A stretch of 64,000 nucleotides of DNA from positions 1,706,001-1,770,000 of the forward strand of contig NZ_OY762276.1 in NCBI RefSeq assembly GCF_963665445.1, read 5' to 3'. The notes below the pieces were generated by a model. The model was given only the letters and a program-made list of their open reading frames with translations. It did not search any database and was not told the DNA's origin. This DNA is from an uncultured Desulfobulbus sp. GTDB lineage: Bacteria; Desulfobacterota; Desulfobulbia; Desulfobulbales; Desulfobulbaceae. The position numbers and the translations under genes are program-made. Shown in pieces: positions 1 through 8,542 of this stretch. The number at the start of each line of letters is the position of its first letter. The first letter of the stretch is position 1.

Positions 1-1
1 G

Positions 2-1153
2 CCGTCTTCACAGGATCACAAGGCCATCTTCGAAGGGGACAAAGGTCCCAACACCGGTGGCATGGGCGCCTATTCGCCTGCTCCGGTCATGAGCGAAGCG
101 CTGACGGCCAGGGTCATGAAAGAAGTCATGCTGCCGACGGTGCAGGGAATGGCTGCGGAAGGTCGCGCCTACAGGGGCATGCTGTATGCCGGCCTGATGA
201 TCGACGGCGACAATATCAATGTGCTTGAGTTTAACTGCCGGTTCGGTGATCCCGAATGCCAACCGCTGTTGATGCGACTCAACAGCGATTTGGTCGAGGT
301 GTTTGATGCCTGTATCGACGGCACCCTTGACAAGGTTACCCTTGATATCGATCCCCGTCCTACGGTCTGCGTTGTCATGGCATCCCATGGCTACCCCGGG
401 AAGTACACCACCGGTAACCCCATAAAAGGTTTGGCGAAAGCCGAAAAATTGGAGGATGTGCAGGTCTTTCATGCCGGAACCGCCTCCAAGGGACGGCAGG
501 TTGTGACCAACGGTGGTAGGGTCCTGGGGATTACCGCCATAGGCGATGATATTCAATCGGCGCTTGATCGTGCCTATGAGGCAGTGGCGGTTATTTCCTG
601 GTCTGGTTGTTATTATCGACGGGATATCGGACATCGGGCTCTCTCCCGCCTGGCCAAGAAACCGCAACCGCAGGTCGGTATCGTCATGGGCAGCGATTCG
701 GATCTACCGGTCATGAAGGCCGCAGCCGATTTTTTGGCGGCAGCCGGGGTGGGGTATGAAATGCTCATCACCTCCGCCCATCGAACACCCGAGCACGCAG
801 CCAGCTATGCGCAGACCGCCCGCGAACGAGGCCTGAAAATAATTATCGCCGGGGCAGGGATGGCTGCCCACCTGGCGGGCGTAATGGCAGCCCATACCAC
901 CCTTCCGGTCATCGGTGTCCCTCTGGATGCCTCTTCACTCAATGGCCTTGATGCCCTTCTTTCCACGGTGCAGATGCCTCCGGGGATCCCGGTGGCCACC
1001 ATGGGTATTGGCAAGGCCGGGGCAAAAAATGCCGCGGTGCTTGCCCTGCGGATTCTTGGGTTGAGTGATGACGGACTGCATGCAAAATTGATCCGTCATG
1101 CCCAGGAAATGGCAGAACAGGTTACCGCCAAAAACAGGGCCCTTCAGGAGTGA
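2..1153 (+). CDS. purD-purE: PurD-PurE fusion: C-terminal part of phosphoribosylamine-glycine ligase joined to N5-CAIR mutase (partial, 5' end outside window)
   Basis: The reading frame is open from base 2, so the gene begins before the window. The first part matches the ATP-grasp core and C-terminal domain of PurD, which makes GAR in purine synthesis: GDKGPNTGGMGAYSP, the metal-binding EFNCRFGDPE and the closing YRRDIGHRAL. After a short linker (AKKPQPQ, near base 660) a complete class I PurE follows, with GSDSD, SAHRTP and the GMAAHLAGVMAA loop; PurE interconverts N5-CAIR and CAIR. There is no stop or start codon between the two parts, so they form one polypeptide. The two enzymes catalyse non-consecutive steps and are usually separate proteins. 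The stop codon overlaps the GTG start of the next gene by four bases, which implies translational coupling. Confidence 0.93.
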   Translation, partial: PSSQDHKAIFEGDKGPNTGGMGAYSPAPVMSEALTARVMKEVMLPTVQGMAAEGRAYRGMLYAGLMIDGDNINVLEFNCRFGDPECQPLLMRLNSDLVEVFDACIDGTLDKVTLDIDPRPTVCVVMASHGYPGKYTTGNPIKGLAKAEKLEDVQVFHAGTASKGRQVVTNGGRVLGITAIGDDIQSALDRAYEAVAVISWSGCYYRRDIGHRALSRLAKKPQPQVGIVMGSDSDLPVMKAAADFLAAAGVGYEMLITSAHRTPEHAASYAQTARERGLKIIIAGAGMAAHLAGVMAAHTTLPVIGVPLDASSLNGLDALLSTVQMPPGIPVATMGIGKAGAKNAAVLALRILGLSDDGLHAKLIRHAQEMAEQVTAKNRALQE

Positions 1154-1794
1154 GCACGGACACTCTTGTCTCTGAAGCCGAATTCCAGAGCGCAGCACGA
1201 GTGCTGCGCTCTGGAGGAGTGGTTGCCTTTCCCACTGAAACCTACTATGGATTAGCGGTTGATCCCTTTCAGCAGAAGGCCGTAAGCCGTCTTTATCAAA
1301 TCAAACAACGGCCGGGTAACCTGCCGATCTTGCTTTTGATCAGAGACACCGACCAACTGCCGATGGTGGCCCGGTCCATACCACCCCTCTATCAGGAACT
1401 CATTCGTCGATTCTGGCCCGGTTCATTGAGCCTCGTGTTTCCGGCACAATCCTCGTGTTCGTCACTCTTGACCGGTGGTACCGGGACCATTGCGGTTCGG
1501 CAATCACCGCATCCGCTGGCCCATAGACTTCTCACCGCCTTCTCCGGTCCCATCACCGCAACCAGCGCCAATATTTCCGGTCAACCGGCAGCGACCACCG
1601 CACTCGAAGTACACCAGACTTTCGGGACACTGGTTGATCTGATTATCGACGGCGGGAAAACACCCGGCGGCCAGGGGTCTACCCTGGTCGAGATCAGGGA
1701 AAGGAATCTCTGTTGTCTTCGCCAAGGAAAAGTTGATTTTTCTCTGGTGCTCAAGGTGGCAGCGGCATACAATCAGGCAACGACTCGATTATAG
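1150..1794 (+). CDS. tsaC: L-threonylcarbamoyladenylate synthase, Sua5/YciO/YrdC family
   Basis: A 214-residue single-domain YrdC-fold protein. It carries the family's N-terminal nucleotide/threonine-binding segment (GGVVAFPTETYYGLA), the KQRP segment, GTIAVRQSPHP and the TATSANISG signature. The family makes threonylcarbamoyl-AMP from threonine, bicarbonate and ATP, the first step of t6A synthesis on tRNAs that read ANN codons. It lacks the C-terminal Sua5 domain, so it is the short TsaC form. Translation starts at a GTG that overlaps the purE stop codon. YciO paralogues look similar, so the enzymatic role is likely but not certain. Confidence 0.88.
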   Translation: MSTDTLVSEAEFQSAARVLRSGGVVAFPTETYYGLAVDPFQQKAVSRLYQIKQRPGNLPILLLIRDTDQLPMVARSIPPLYQELIRRFWPGSLSLVFPAQSSCSSLLTGGTGTIAVRQSPHPLAHRLLTAFSGPITATSANISGQPAATTALEVHQTFGTLVDLIIDGGKTPGGQGSTLVEIRERNLCCLRQGKVDFSLVLKVAAAYNQATTRL

Positions 1795-1806
1795 ATGGAG
1801 GCATAG

Positions 1807-2130
1807 ATGGCTGATTTACAATGGAATAAAGAGTTCGCTCTGGAGCAGACCGCCGGAGATGAAGAGTTGCTTGAAGAATTGATGACCCTGTTTAAGGAAT
1901 CCTCGGCCGCGGATCTGGAACAACTGCGGCAGGCCATTGTCGCCGATGATGCTCCAGGAGTGGTTCGTGCGGCGCATAGCCTCAAAGGTTCGTCGGCAAG
2001 TCTGGGAATCGAGGGAATTCGCGCGATTGCCCTCGCCATGGAGGCAGAGGCAAGGGACGGATCGGTGGCAGTTGCCAGAGCAAAATTGGAAGAGATGGAT
2101 GCGTTGTTGCAGCAGATACAGGATATGTAA
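1807..2130 (+). CDS. Stand-alone Hpt (histidine phosphotransfer) domain protein
   Basis: A 107-residue protein that is essentially one Hpt four-helix bundle. The phosphoacceptor is predicted to be His57 in AAHSLKGSSASLG, the canonical HxLKGSS motif. Such proteins shuttle phosphate between hybrid kinases and response regulators in the cytoplasm. A GGAGG-like site lies just upstream, 12 bases after the tsaC stop, so it is probably co-transcribed with tsaC. No kinase or regulator is adjacent; one possible donor in the window is the hybrid kinase at 56.3-60.3 kb, but that link is a guess. Confidence 0.85.
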   Translation: MADLQWNKEFALEQTAGDEELLEELMTLFKESSAADLEQLRQAIVADDAPGVVRAAHSLKGSSASLGIEGIRAIALAMEAEARDGSVAVARAKLEEMDALLQQIQDM

Positions 2131-2144
2131 ATTGAATAATGGGG

Positions 2145-2181
2145 TTCGTCCTATCAAGAGATGACTTCTTGATAGGACGAA
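2145..2181. terminator. Hairpin between convergent genes (likely bidirectional terminator)
   Basis: A perfect 15-bp inverted repeat, 2145-2159 paired with 2167-2181, with a 7-base loop. It lies between the stop codons of the Hpt gene and the rhodanese gene, which face each other. There is no long T tract on either side, so its terminator role is inferred from stem strength and position. Confidence 0.7.
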
Positions 2182-2195
2182 TAAGGTCCATTCAC

Positions 2196-3512
2196 TTAGG
2201 GGCGAATGATTTCGCAGTCGCAGGCTGCGTCCTTGATGTTCAGCAGCAGGAACTTGGCATTGTAGCCGTGTTTGATCAGCTCATTGTATGCCATATCTGC
2301 GCGGGCGCCGGTTGAGCAGTGAACATAAATTTTTTTGTCCTTGGGCAACTCTTGCATACGTGCTGGAATCTCGTCCAGGGGGATATTGATCGTGTTTTTG
2401 AAGGTACCGAGTTCGGCAACCTCTTCCTTGGTACGAGCATCGACAATGATGGCGTCCTTGTCCTCTCCGGAGGCAGCCTTGCGAAAATCGGCCACCGAAA
2501 CCTCTCCTTTACCGAGTTTCCTCACCCATTTGATTTCGGTGTTGTATATCGGCCCCTTTTCAATCTCGCCTCCTGATTTCACCCAGCCTTTATAGCCGCC
2601 TTCAACCAGGGAGACGAAGTTGAAATCTTCCTCTCGCACATTGACCACGGCATCGAGGACCTCTTTGTCACCGTAGAGGACGATCGGCGCATTGCGCGGC
2701 ACGTCGTCAAGTTCATCCTCAAGCATCGCATAGGGGACCGAATAGGCCCCTTTGATGCGGCCTTTAATCGCCTTTTGCGTGGGGCGAATGTCGATCAGGA
2801 CGACATTGCCGTTCTTGATGAACTCGGCCGTGGAATAGGTGGGCAGATTCGCCTTGGACCAGACCGGTTCCCCTTCATGATAGACCTGCACGTTTTTGTA
2901 GCCCAAATCCTTGGCTATGGAAGCCGAAGCAGGGGAGAGGGGACAGGTGATGCCACCACAGTAGAAGACCAGCAAGGTGTTTTTATCTTTAGGAAGCACG
3001 GCCGCCTGCTTCTTTTTCAATTCAGGCAGGGGAATGGAATGGGCTCCAGGGAGGTGTGCCTGGTTGAAACGGCCGGTTGGACGTGAATCGACCAAATAAA
3101 GGTTCTTTTTGCCATCAATGAGTTTCTTGAGCTCATCAGTCTTGATTTCACTGATACCCTCAGGAAGTTTCGCGACTTTCAGTTCCACTTCGGTGGCGAA
3201 AAGATCCCCACCCCTGCGTTCGTATGTCACTTTGACCGGTTTTCCTTTGGCGGCCAGATTCATCCCCTTGGTGTTGCCGTCAAATTTCAACATCATGACT
3301 TGCTTTTCGCCTTCATCTTCCTTACCAAGGGTGAGGGACAATGATTGCGCGCGTTCGGAGACTCCGGCAACAACACCAGCGTAGGTGCCGCTCTCCTTCG
3401 CAGCCTGACTCACAGGACTGGGCGAAGTCTGTTCAGGTTTGTCTCCAGCACAACCTCCTGCCAACAGGCCAAGTGACATACACAGCAGTAACGGGAACAA
3501 TGTTTTCCTCAC
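2196..3512 (-). CDS. Lipoprotein with three rhodanese domains
   Basis: A 438-residue exported protein. Residues 1-21 form a lipoprotein signal peptide with lipobox LAGGC, Cys21 being the predicted lipidated residue. Three rhodanese-like domains follow an N-terminal region of about 100 residues. Domain 1 (about 125-220) has a Cys-containing loop (CGGITC). Domain 2 (about 225-305) has YGDKEV where the active-site Cys should be and is probably catalytically dead. Domain 3 (about 335-430) has a good active-site loop, HCSTGAR. Rhodaneses move sulfane sulfur, so a periplasmic sulfur-handling role is plausible. The start is GTG at 3512, with AAGGAGG seven bases upstream. It is transcribed alone on this strand. 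Confidence 0.82.
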   Translation of the reverse strand: MRKTLFPLLLCMSLGLLAGGCAGDKPEQTSPSPVSQAAKESGTYAGVVAGVSERAQSLSLTLGKEDEGEKQVMMLKFDGNTKGMNLAAKGKPVKVTYERRGGDLFATEVELKVAKLPEGISEIKTDELKKLIDGKKNLYLVDSRPTGRFNQAHLPGAHSIPLPELKKKQAAVLPKDKNTLLVFYCGGITCPLSPASASIAKDLGYKNVQVYHEGEPVWSKANLPTYSTAEFIKNGNVVLIDIRPTQKAIKGRIKGAYSVPYAMLEDELDDVPRNAPIVLYGDKEVLDAVVNVREEDFNFVSLVEGGYKGWVKSGGEIEKGPIYNTEIKWVRKLGKGEVSVADFRKAASGEDKDAIIVDARTKEEVAELGTFKNTINIPLDEIPARMQELPKDKKIYVHCSTGARADMAYNELIKHGYNAKFLLLNIKDAACDCEIIRP

Positions 3513-3560
3513 AGCAGATCCTCCTTGGTCATTAAATTTTATCGTTTATGGAAAAGTCCA

Positions 3561-3641
3561 GAAAACGACGTTTCGAGCCTCGTCATACACTGTTTTCACA
3601 ATGCGTGATTTTCTATTTTTTGACTTTTTACGATGCCATCA
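3561..3641 (-). repeat. Copy A of the dispersed two-hairpin repeat (truncated)
   Basis: Reverse-orientation copy of the family described under findings. It keeps the conserved end that reads TGACTTTTTACGATGCCATC (3621-3640) and the central segment around AACGACGTTTCGAG, but lacks the outer hairpin arm at its 5' side. It lies upstream of the rhodanese gene, in a 368-base gap (3513-3880) that otherwise holds only the FNR-type box. Confidence 0.75.
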
Positions 3642-3794
3642 GATTGTGTCGATTCGATGGAATATCTTGATTTGAGTCAGTATAGACGAAAATGGAGGCA
3701 AGGTGCAAAGAGAAGAATCGCTATCAAAAAGAATGTTGATCGGGACGAGAAATCTTGAACAGCAGAGGGGGCATCTCCTCTCCTGGAAAAGTGA

Positions 3795-3808
3795 TTGATA
3801 CCGATCAA
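3795..3808. promoter_or_regulatory. Perfect FNR-type box
   Basis: TTGATACCGATCAA matches the textbook FNR consensus TTGAT-N4-ATCAA at every fixed position. It sits inside a longer 8-bp-arm palindrome (3792-3811). It is 73 bases before the ATG of the small gene at 3881. A possible -10 element (TATTAT, 3820-3825) lies close behind. An FNR/CRP-family regulator would be expected to bind here; whether it activates or represses cannot be told. Confidence 0.55.
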
Positions 3809-3880
3809 TCATCGCTCAATATTATCAAGGGCGTGTTTGCTCCGCCCTTCTCGCGCGTTCCCTGGAAAAGAGGTTTCATT

Positions 3881-4141
3881 ATGCAACATATTGCATTGAA
3901 TGTTGATGGCCTGCTACTGGATTTTCCCCTTGCCCGCAAGCTCGGCGATTGTCTGGCTGGCCATGAGAGTGAAGAATATACCCTGATCAGCTGGTTTGAC
4001 AGGACGCGTAACATCCATTCCCCTCAGTGTCTCCACTGCGAGATCAAAGGAGAGCCCGGTTGGGAGGTGTATGGAAGGAACCATGGTGGCCGCTTGCGAA
4101 TATCGTTCAACGACGGGACCATGGTCCTTATTTACAGCTAA
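3881..4141 (+). CDS. Small conserved-looking protein, possibly AF1514/DUF5619-like
   Basis: An 86-residue acidic-neutral protein with no signal peptide. The ATG at 3881 is chosen because AAGAGG lies seven bases upstream; an upstream in-frame start at 3755 has no good ribosome-binding site. The pattern of a WFD motif, PxCxxC-like cysteines, GWEVYGRNHGGR and a final NDGTMVLIYS recalls the small AF1514/DUF5619-type proteins, but this is from memory and tentative. The gene stands alone behind an FNR-type palindrome, so it may respond to anaerobiosis. Its end is only 9 bases from the convergent malQ gene. Function unknown. Confidence 0.65.
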   Translation: MQHIALNVDGLLLDFPLARKLGDCLAGHESEEYTLISWFDRTRNIHSPQCLHCEIKGEPGWEVYGRNHGGRLRISFNDGTMVLIYS

Positions 4142-4150
4142 GTCCGCAGC

Positions 4151-5749
4151 TCAGTCCGGTTGCGGGATCTGCGGGGTAAAAGCCGCGTTCTTCTGTACTG
4201 GAACCGGCTGCGGGATCCGGCCAAACAGGGCCATCTGTTCCCGCAACCAGAGGGCGATATCCTCGGAAAGGAACTTGTTCGCTAAGCGCCATTGCCAATT
4301 GCCGCTGGTTGTTCCCGGGGTGTTCATCCGGCAGTCGTTGCCAAAACCGAGCACATCCTGCATGGGGAGAATGGCCAGGTTGGCGGGTGAGGACAACGCC
4401 AAATAGACAAGCTCGCGATGAAAGTTCCCGGCGTTGTCATCAAAACGGTTGGCAAACTGTTTGGCTCGTCGTTTGGCCTCCGGCGAGACCTCTGGGCTGA
4501 GGTACCAGCCGACAGCCGTGTCGTTGTCGTGGGTACCAGTATAGATCACGCTCTGCTTTTCGATATTGTAAGGGAGGTAGCTGTTTTCAGGGTTACCGTC
4601 AAAGGCGAAGAGCAGCACCTTCATGCCGGGGAAGTTCAAACTTTCCCGAAGGTGGTCCACCTCCGTGGTGATGAAGCCGAGGTCCTCGGCAATGATCGGC
4701 ATCTGCCCCAGGCGTTTTTGCATTTCCTGAAAAAATTCGACACCCGGCCCTGGTTTCCAGCAGCCGTTCATCGCAGTTTCTTCCTCCGCAGGGACTGACC
4801 AGTACGACTCGAACCCGCGAAAGTGATCAATGCGCAGCACGTCGACCATGGAAAAATTATGGCGCAGACGTTGTTCCCACCAATCCCAGAGTTGCTTACG
4901 CACCAGAGGAGCGTCAGTTGACCAGCGATAGAGCGGATTTCCCCAGCGCTGCCCGGTTGTACTGAAATAATCCGGTGGTACGCCAGCAACACTGGTGGGC
5001 GAGCCGGTGGCCGGATCAAGTTGAAATATTGCTTGATTGGCCCAGACGTCCACACTGTCGTGCGCGACATAAATTGGCAGATCACCAATGAGGTGTATAC
5101 CTTGGGTCTGAGCATGAAGTTGCAGTTTGCGCCACTGCTGCAAGAAGAGGTGCTGGGTGAAGAGGTGGTAGTGAACGGAGTGCTCCAGTTCCTTCATTGC
5201 CTTTTTGCAGGCCTCTGGTTGATACTGGCGAAGGGGCTTCGGCCATTCATACCAAGGCGCCTGCTTGAACTTGGATTTGAGGGCGACAAAGAGGGCGTAT
5301 TTCAGGGCCCAGGGATGCTCTGTGGCAAACTGCTGCAGATGGTCCATGTTTGTCGGAACCGCAGAAAAACGCTGCCAGGCCCCCTGTAGGAGCGTCTGTT
5401 TATAGCGGCTTACCTGGGCATAGTCGATCAGGTAGGGTGAATGGCACACTTCGGGAATATCCCTGGCCAGTATCAACCCCTGGTGCAGGAGGGTGTGGGT
5501 GCCGATCAACAGCGGGGAGCCGGCAAAGGCGGAGAAGCTCATATACGGCGAGTTACCGAATATGGGGGATATGGGCCCGGTAGGAAGTATTTGCCAGCAA
5601 CTGACCCCGGATTTTTTGAGAAAATCAATGAAGGCATGCGCTTCATGGTCGATCTCGCCGATACCATGCGGACCGGGTAGGGAAAAAAGAGGCAGTAAAA
5701 TACCACTTGATCTTTGTCGGAGAGTGTTTATCGATGTACAATTATTCAT
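4151..5749 (-). CDS. malQ: 4-alpha-glucanotransferase (amylomaltase)
   Basis: A 532-residue GH77 enzyme of normal length that transfers maltooligosaccharide segments between alpha-1,4-glucans. Visible motifs are the N-terminal SSGILLPLFSLPGPHGIGE, the nucleophile region VLRIDHFRGF, the acid/base region IIAEDLG and the transition-state Asp region YTGTHDNDT. It probably serves glycogen or maltodextrin turnover in the cytoplasm. No other glycogen gene is adjacent, so it appears to be transcribed on its own from a promoter shared divergently with the sigma factor. Confidence 0.95.
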   Translation of the reverse strand: MNNCTSINTLRQRSSGILLPLFSLPGPHGIGEIDHEAHAFIDFLKKSGVSCWQILPTGPISPIFGNSPYMSFSAFAGSPLLIGTHTLLHQGLILARDIPEVCHSPYLIDYAQVSRYKQTLLQGAWQRFSAVPTNMDHLQQFATEHPWALKYALFVALKSKFKQAPWYEWPKPLRQYQPEACKKAMKELEHSVHYHLFTQHLFLQQWRKLQLHAQTQGIHLIGDLPIYVAHDSVDVWANQAIFQLDPATGSPTSVAGVPPDYFSTTGQRWGNPLYRWSTDAPLVRKQLWDWWEQRLRHNFSMVDVLRIDHFRGFESYWSVPAEEETAMNGCWKPGPGVEFFQEMQKRLGQMPIIAEDLGFITTEVDHLRESLNFPGMKVLLFAFDGNPENSYLPYNIEKQSVIYTGTHDNDTAVGWYLSPEVSPEAKRRAKQFANRFDDNAGNFHRELVYLALSSPANLAILPMQDVLGFGNDCRMNTPGTTSGNWQWRLANKFLSEDIALWLREQMALFGRIPQPVPVQKNAAFTPQIPQPD

Positions 5750-5900
5750 GTGTCTACTCCTGTTAAGAAACTATGCCCTGCGTGCTCTCATGCCCCTGCG
5801 TGTTTCATGCAACTCTTTTTTTCGGCAATTTCACTCGTATAACATCTTTTTTTGCGTGAACCGCACTCTTCCCTTGCATTATTTTCTTCAGAGAGTAGAC

Positions 5901-5906
5901 TATAAT
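5901..5906 (+). promoter_or_regulatory. Candidate -10 box before the sigma factor gene
   Basis: TATAAT lies 56 bases before the GTG start at 5963, in an AT-rich leader. No convincing -35 box is seen at 17 bases; TTGCAT sits 21 bases upstream. Confidence 0.35.
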
Positions 5907-5962
5907 ATTCTTTTTGACCCTGAAAAACAATGTGCGATCTGCACAGATTAAAGGAGAAGGCG

Positions 5963-7282
5963 GTGCTCGCTGGTATAAAAAATGACCTTCTTGAGGCCGG
6001 AAAGGATGAAGGCTGTATAACATTTCAGCATCTCAACGAACTCCTCCCCGATCAGGTGAAAGATCCGGGAGCAATTGAAGAGTTATTTGATTTTCTTGGG
6101 GAAAACAACATAGAAATTGTCACCCAAGAAGAATCTGGTAAAAGGAAGACCCTTTCCGGAGAAGAATGGACCGGAAAGAAAAACGGCGAGGATGATTCTT
6201 CCAGCGATACTTTGCCTGACAGCGAAGAGCACGAGTCGGAAGAAACCACCACAACGTATCTTCGGGAAATGGGGCAGTTCGACTTGCTGACCCCCGAGGA
6301 AGAAGCAAAGTATTCCAAAACGATACGTGAAGGATTCGACGCCATTATTGAGGCTATTCGCGAGGATACCTCAGGTGTTCCCGAAATCAAGATGCTGGTC
6401 GACAGGATCGACCTCTGGCAGCGTCGCGATCCGACGCTGAAGCCCAAGAAACAACAGCTCAACTACATGCGGCACTGCGTCAATATCGCCAACCGCAATT
6501 ATGAGGATATCAGAGAGCTGTTTGAACTTGCAACAAAGATTGAAGCCTATAACCGATCCATAGAATTTGCCAAGGATTCCATGATCCGGGCAAACCTGCG
6601 ATTGGTCGTTTCCATTGCCAAGCGCTATATGCATCAGGGGCTGACCCTTGCCGATTTGATTCAAGAAGGCAACTTGGGCCTGATGCGGGCAGTATTTCGT
6701 TTCGATTACAAAAAAGGCAACAAGTTTTCCACCTACGCCTCCTGGTGGATTCGTCAGGCGATCACCCGGGCCATCCTCGACAAGACCCGCACCATTCGTC
6801 TTCCGGTGCATTTTCTTGAGTTGCGCAGCCAGTTTTTCAAGGCATTTTATTCGCTTTTGAAGGAACTTGGCCGCGAACCGACCCCGGTTGAGATTTCCAA
6901 GATGACCGATTTGCCCATGGACAAGATCCTGGCCATTTTGGAAGCCTCGCGTGAACCGATTTCTCTGGAAACCCCGGTTGGTGATGATGATTCAACCCTA
7001 GGGGATTTCCTGGAAAATCAGGAGTCCGAATCGCCTTACGATGCCGTGCAAAACAGGGAATTGGCCCATCGGGTTACCGAGGTGCTCTCTACCCTGACCG
7101 AACGTGAGGAAAAAATTATTCGTCTTCGTTTCGGTATTGGCGAAAAAGCGGAGTACACGCTTGAAGAAATCGGCAAGCGGTTCAATGTTTCCCGTGAACG
7201 TATTCGCCAGATAGAGAAAAAGGCGCTCAATCGTCTCCGGCACTCAAGCCGCAGGGAGAAATTGCGTTTCTTTCTTGACTAA
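5963..7282 (+). CDS. rpoD: RNA polymerase sigma-70 family factor, RpoD-like
   Basis: A 439-residue sigma factor. It has a short region 1.1-like N-terminus (about 1-50), region 1.2 (YLREMGQFDLLTPEEE), region 2 with DLIQEGNLGLMRAV and STYASWWIRQAITRAI, region 3, and region 4.2 with the helix-turn-helix SRERIRQIEKKALNRLR. The large non-conserved insert of many primary sigma factors is absent. Region 2 reads TRTIRLPVHF, close to RpoS-type sequences, so a group 2 or stationary-phase role is possible. GTG at 5963 is preferred because AAGGAG lies six bases upstream; an ATG at 5930 has no such site. A good terminator follows, so it is probably monocistronic. Confidence 0.85.
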   Translation: MLAGIKNDLLEAGKDEGCITFQHLNELLPDQVKDPGAIEELFDFLGENNIEIVTQEESGKRKTLSGEEWTGKKNGEDDSSSDTLPDSEEHESEETTTTYLREMGQFDLLTPEEEAKYSKTIREGFDAIIEAIREDTSGVPEIKMLVDRIDLWQRRDPTLKPKKQQLNYMRHCVNIANRNYEDIRELFELATKIEAYNRSIEFAKDSMIRANLRLVVSIAKRYMHQGLTLADLIQEGNLGLMRAVFRFDYKKGNKFSTYASWWIRQAITRAILDKTRTIRLPVHFLELRSQFFKAFYSLLKELGREPTPVEISKMTDLPMDKILAILEASREPISLETPVGDDDSTLGDFLENQESESPYDAVQNRELAHRVTEVLSTLTEREEKIIRLRFGIGEKAEYTLEEIGKRFNVSRERIRQIEKKALNRLRHSSRREKLRFFLD

Positions 7283-7306
7283 TACAAGTAAAATACCTTT
7301 TTATGT

Positions 7307-7345
7307 GAAGCCCCTTGTTGTCTAAAGGGGCTTCTTTGTTTTTAT
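7307..7345 (+). terminator. Rho-independent terminator of the sigma factor gene
   Basis: A 10-bp stem (7307-7316 with 7325-7334, AAGCCCCTT core) followed by a T-rich stretch, 24 bases after the stop codon. Confidence 0.88.
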
Positions 7346-7351
7346 CGGCCT

Positions 7352-7373
7352 GGCAGGCGGAACGTTGCCTGCC
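7352..7373 (+). other. Hairpin in the leader of the menaquinone operon
   Basis: A 7-bp GC-rich stem, GGCAGGC (7352-7358) with GCCTGCC (7367-7373). It lies about 70 bases before the mqnE start and after the preceding terminator. No known riboswitch was recognised; it may be a structured 5' leader or only part of the terminator region. Confidence 0.35.
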
Positions 7374-7445
7374 TTAACAACTCCTTGAAAGCGTGTTTTT
7401 TTGTGAAAACCCGTGTTTCAAGCATCAATTCGGGAGCAGACAGGA

Positions 7446-8540
7446 ATGGATGCATATATCGAGCAGGCAGGACTTGGGCGGATTCTCGCCAAGGTTCGCG
7501 AAGGTGAGCGGTTATCCTTGGAAGACGGAGAGCAACTGTACCAGCATCCAAATGTCCTTGCTCTTGGGGCTCTGGCCAACATCGTGCGCGAACGGATAAA
7601 CGGCAACCAGGCCTTTTTTATCTACAACCAGCACATCAACTATTCCAACATCTGCACCAATCTGTGCAAATTTTGTGCTTTTGGCCGCGAAAAGGGCCAT
7701 CCTCTGGCCTATGAGATGAGCGTGGACGAGGTCAAGGAAAAGGTCCGCCAACGACTGGATGAGCCCATCAGCGAGATCCACATGGTCGGTGGCATCCATC
7801 CGGATCTGCCATTTTCCTACTACCTTGACCTGCTTCGAGGCATCAAGGAGGTTCGTCCTGAGGTTCATATCCAGGCCTTTACCTGCGTGGAAATTCACCA
7901 TCTGGCACAACTGGCCGGCAAACCTGTCGATCAGACCCTCGACGAACTGATCGCAGCCGGACTCGGATCCCTTCCCGGTGGCGGTGCCGAAGTTTTCAGC
8001 CCTCGTATCCGCAAATTGACCTGTGAGCGCAAGCTTCCCGGCGACGGCTGGATAGAAGTCGCCAAGACCGCCCACAGAAAAGGGTTGAAAACCAACGCAA
8101 CCATGCTCTATGGCCATGTCGAGACCATTGAGGAGCGGCTTGAGCATCTTGATGCACTGCGTAAAACCCAGGATGAGACAGGCGGATTTCTCGCCTTTAT
8201 TCCCCTGGCCTTTCATCCGAAGAATACGGCCATGGCTGAACACTCCAACACAACCGGTATCAATGACCTGAAAAACATTGCCATTTCCCGGTTGATGCTT
8301 GATAACTTCCCGCACATCAAGGCGTACTGGGTCATGATCGGCACCAAACTTGCTCAGGTGGCCCTGTCCTTTGGTGCCGACGATATGGATGGCACGGTGA
8401 AGGAAGAGGTCATCACCCATATGGCCGGAGCGGAAACCGAACAGGCGCTCGGTCACCGTACCTTGATCCGCCTGATCCAGGAAGCTGGACGCCAGCCGAT
8501 TCAGCGCGATACTCTCTACAACGTTCTCGCCACCTTCTGA
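7446..8540 (+). CDS. mqnE: Aminodeoxyfutalosine synthase (radical SAM)
   Basis: A 364-residue radical SAM enzyme. The [4Fe-4S]/SAM-binding motif is C70-x3-C74-x2-C77 in NICTNLCKFCAFG. The segment SLPGGGAEVFSPRIR and the overall pattern fit MqnE, which adds an adenosine-derived radical to 3-(1-carboxyvinyl)oxybenzoate in the futalosine menaquinone pathway. ATG 7446 is chosen because GGAG lies about ten bases upstream and it opens with a typical MDAYIEQAG start; a GTG at 7413 would add 11 residues. First gene of an eight-gene same-strand cluster; the next gene starts three bases after its end. Paralogous to MqnC next door, but the Cys-motif context separates the two. Confidence 0.92.
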   Translation: MDAYIEQAGLGRILAKVREGERLSLEDGEQLYQHPNVLALGALANIVRERINGNQAFFIYNQHINYSNICTNLCKFCAFGREKGHPLAYEMSVDEVKEKVRQRLDEPISEIHMVGGIHPDLPFSYYLDLLRGIKEVRPEVHIQAFTCVEIHHLAQLAGKPVDQTLDELIAAGLGSLPGGGAEVFSPRIRKLTCERKLPGDGWIEVAKTAHRKGLKTNATMLYGHVETIEERLEHLDALRKTQDETGGFLAFIPLAFHPKNTAMAEHSNTTGINDLKNIAISRLMLDNFPHIKAYWVMIGTKLAQVALSFGADDMDGTVKEEVITHMAGAETEQALGHRTLIRLIQEAGRQPIQRDTLYNVLATF

Positions 8541-8542
8541 CC

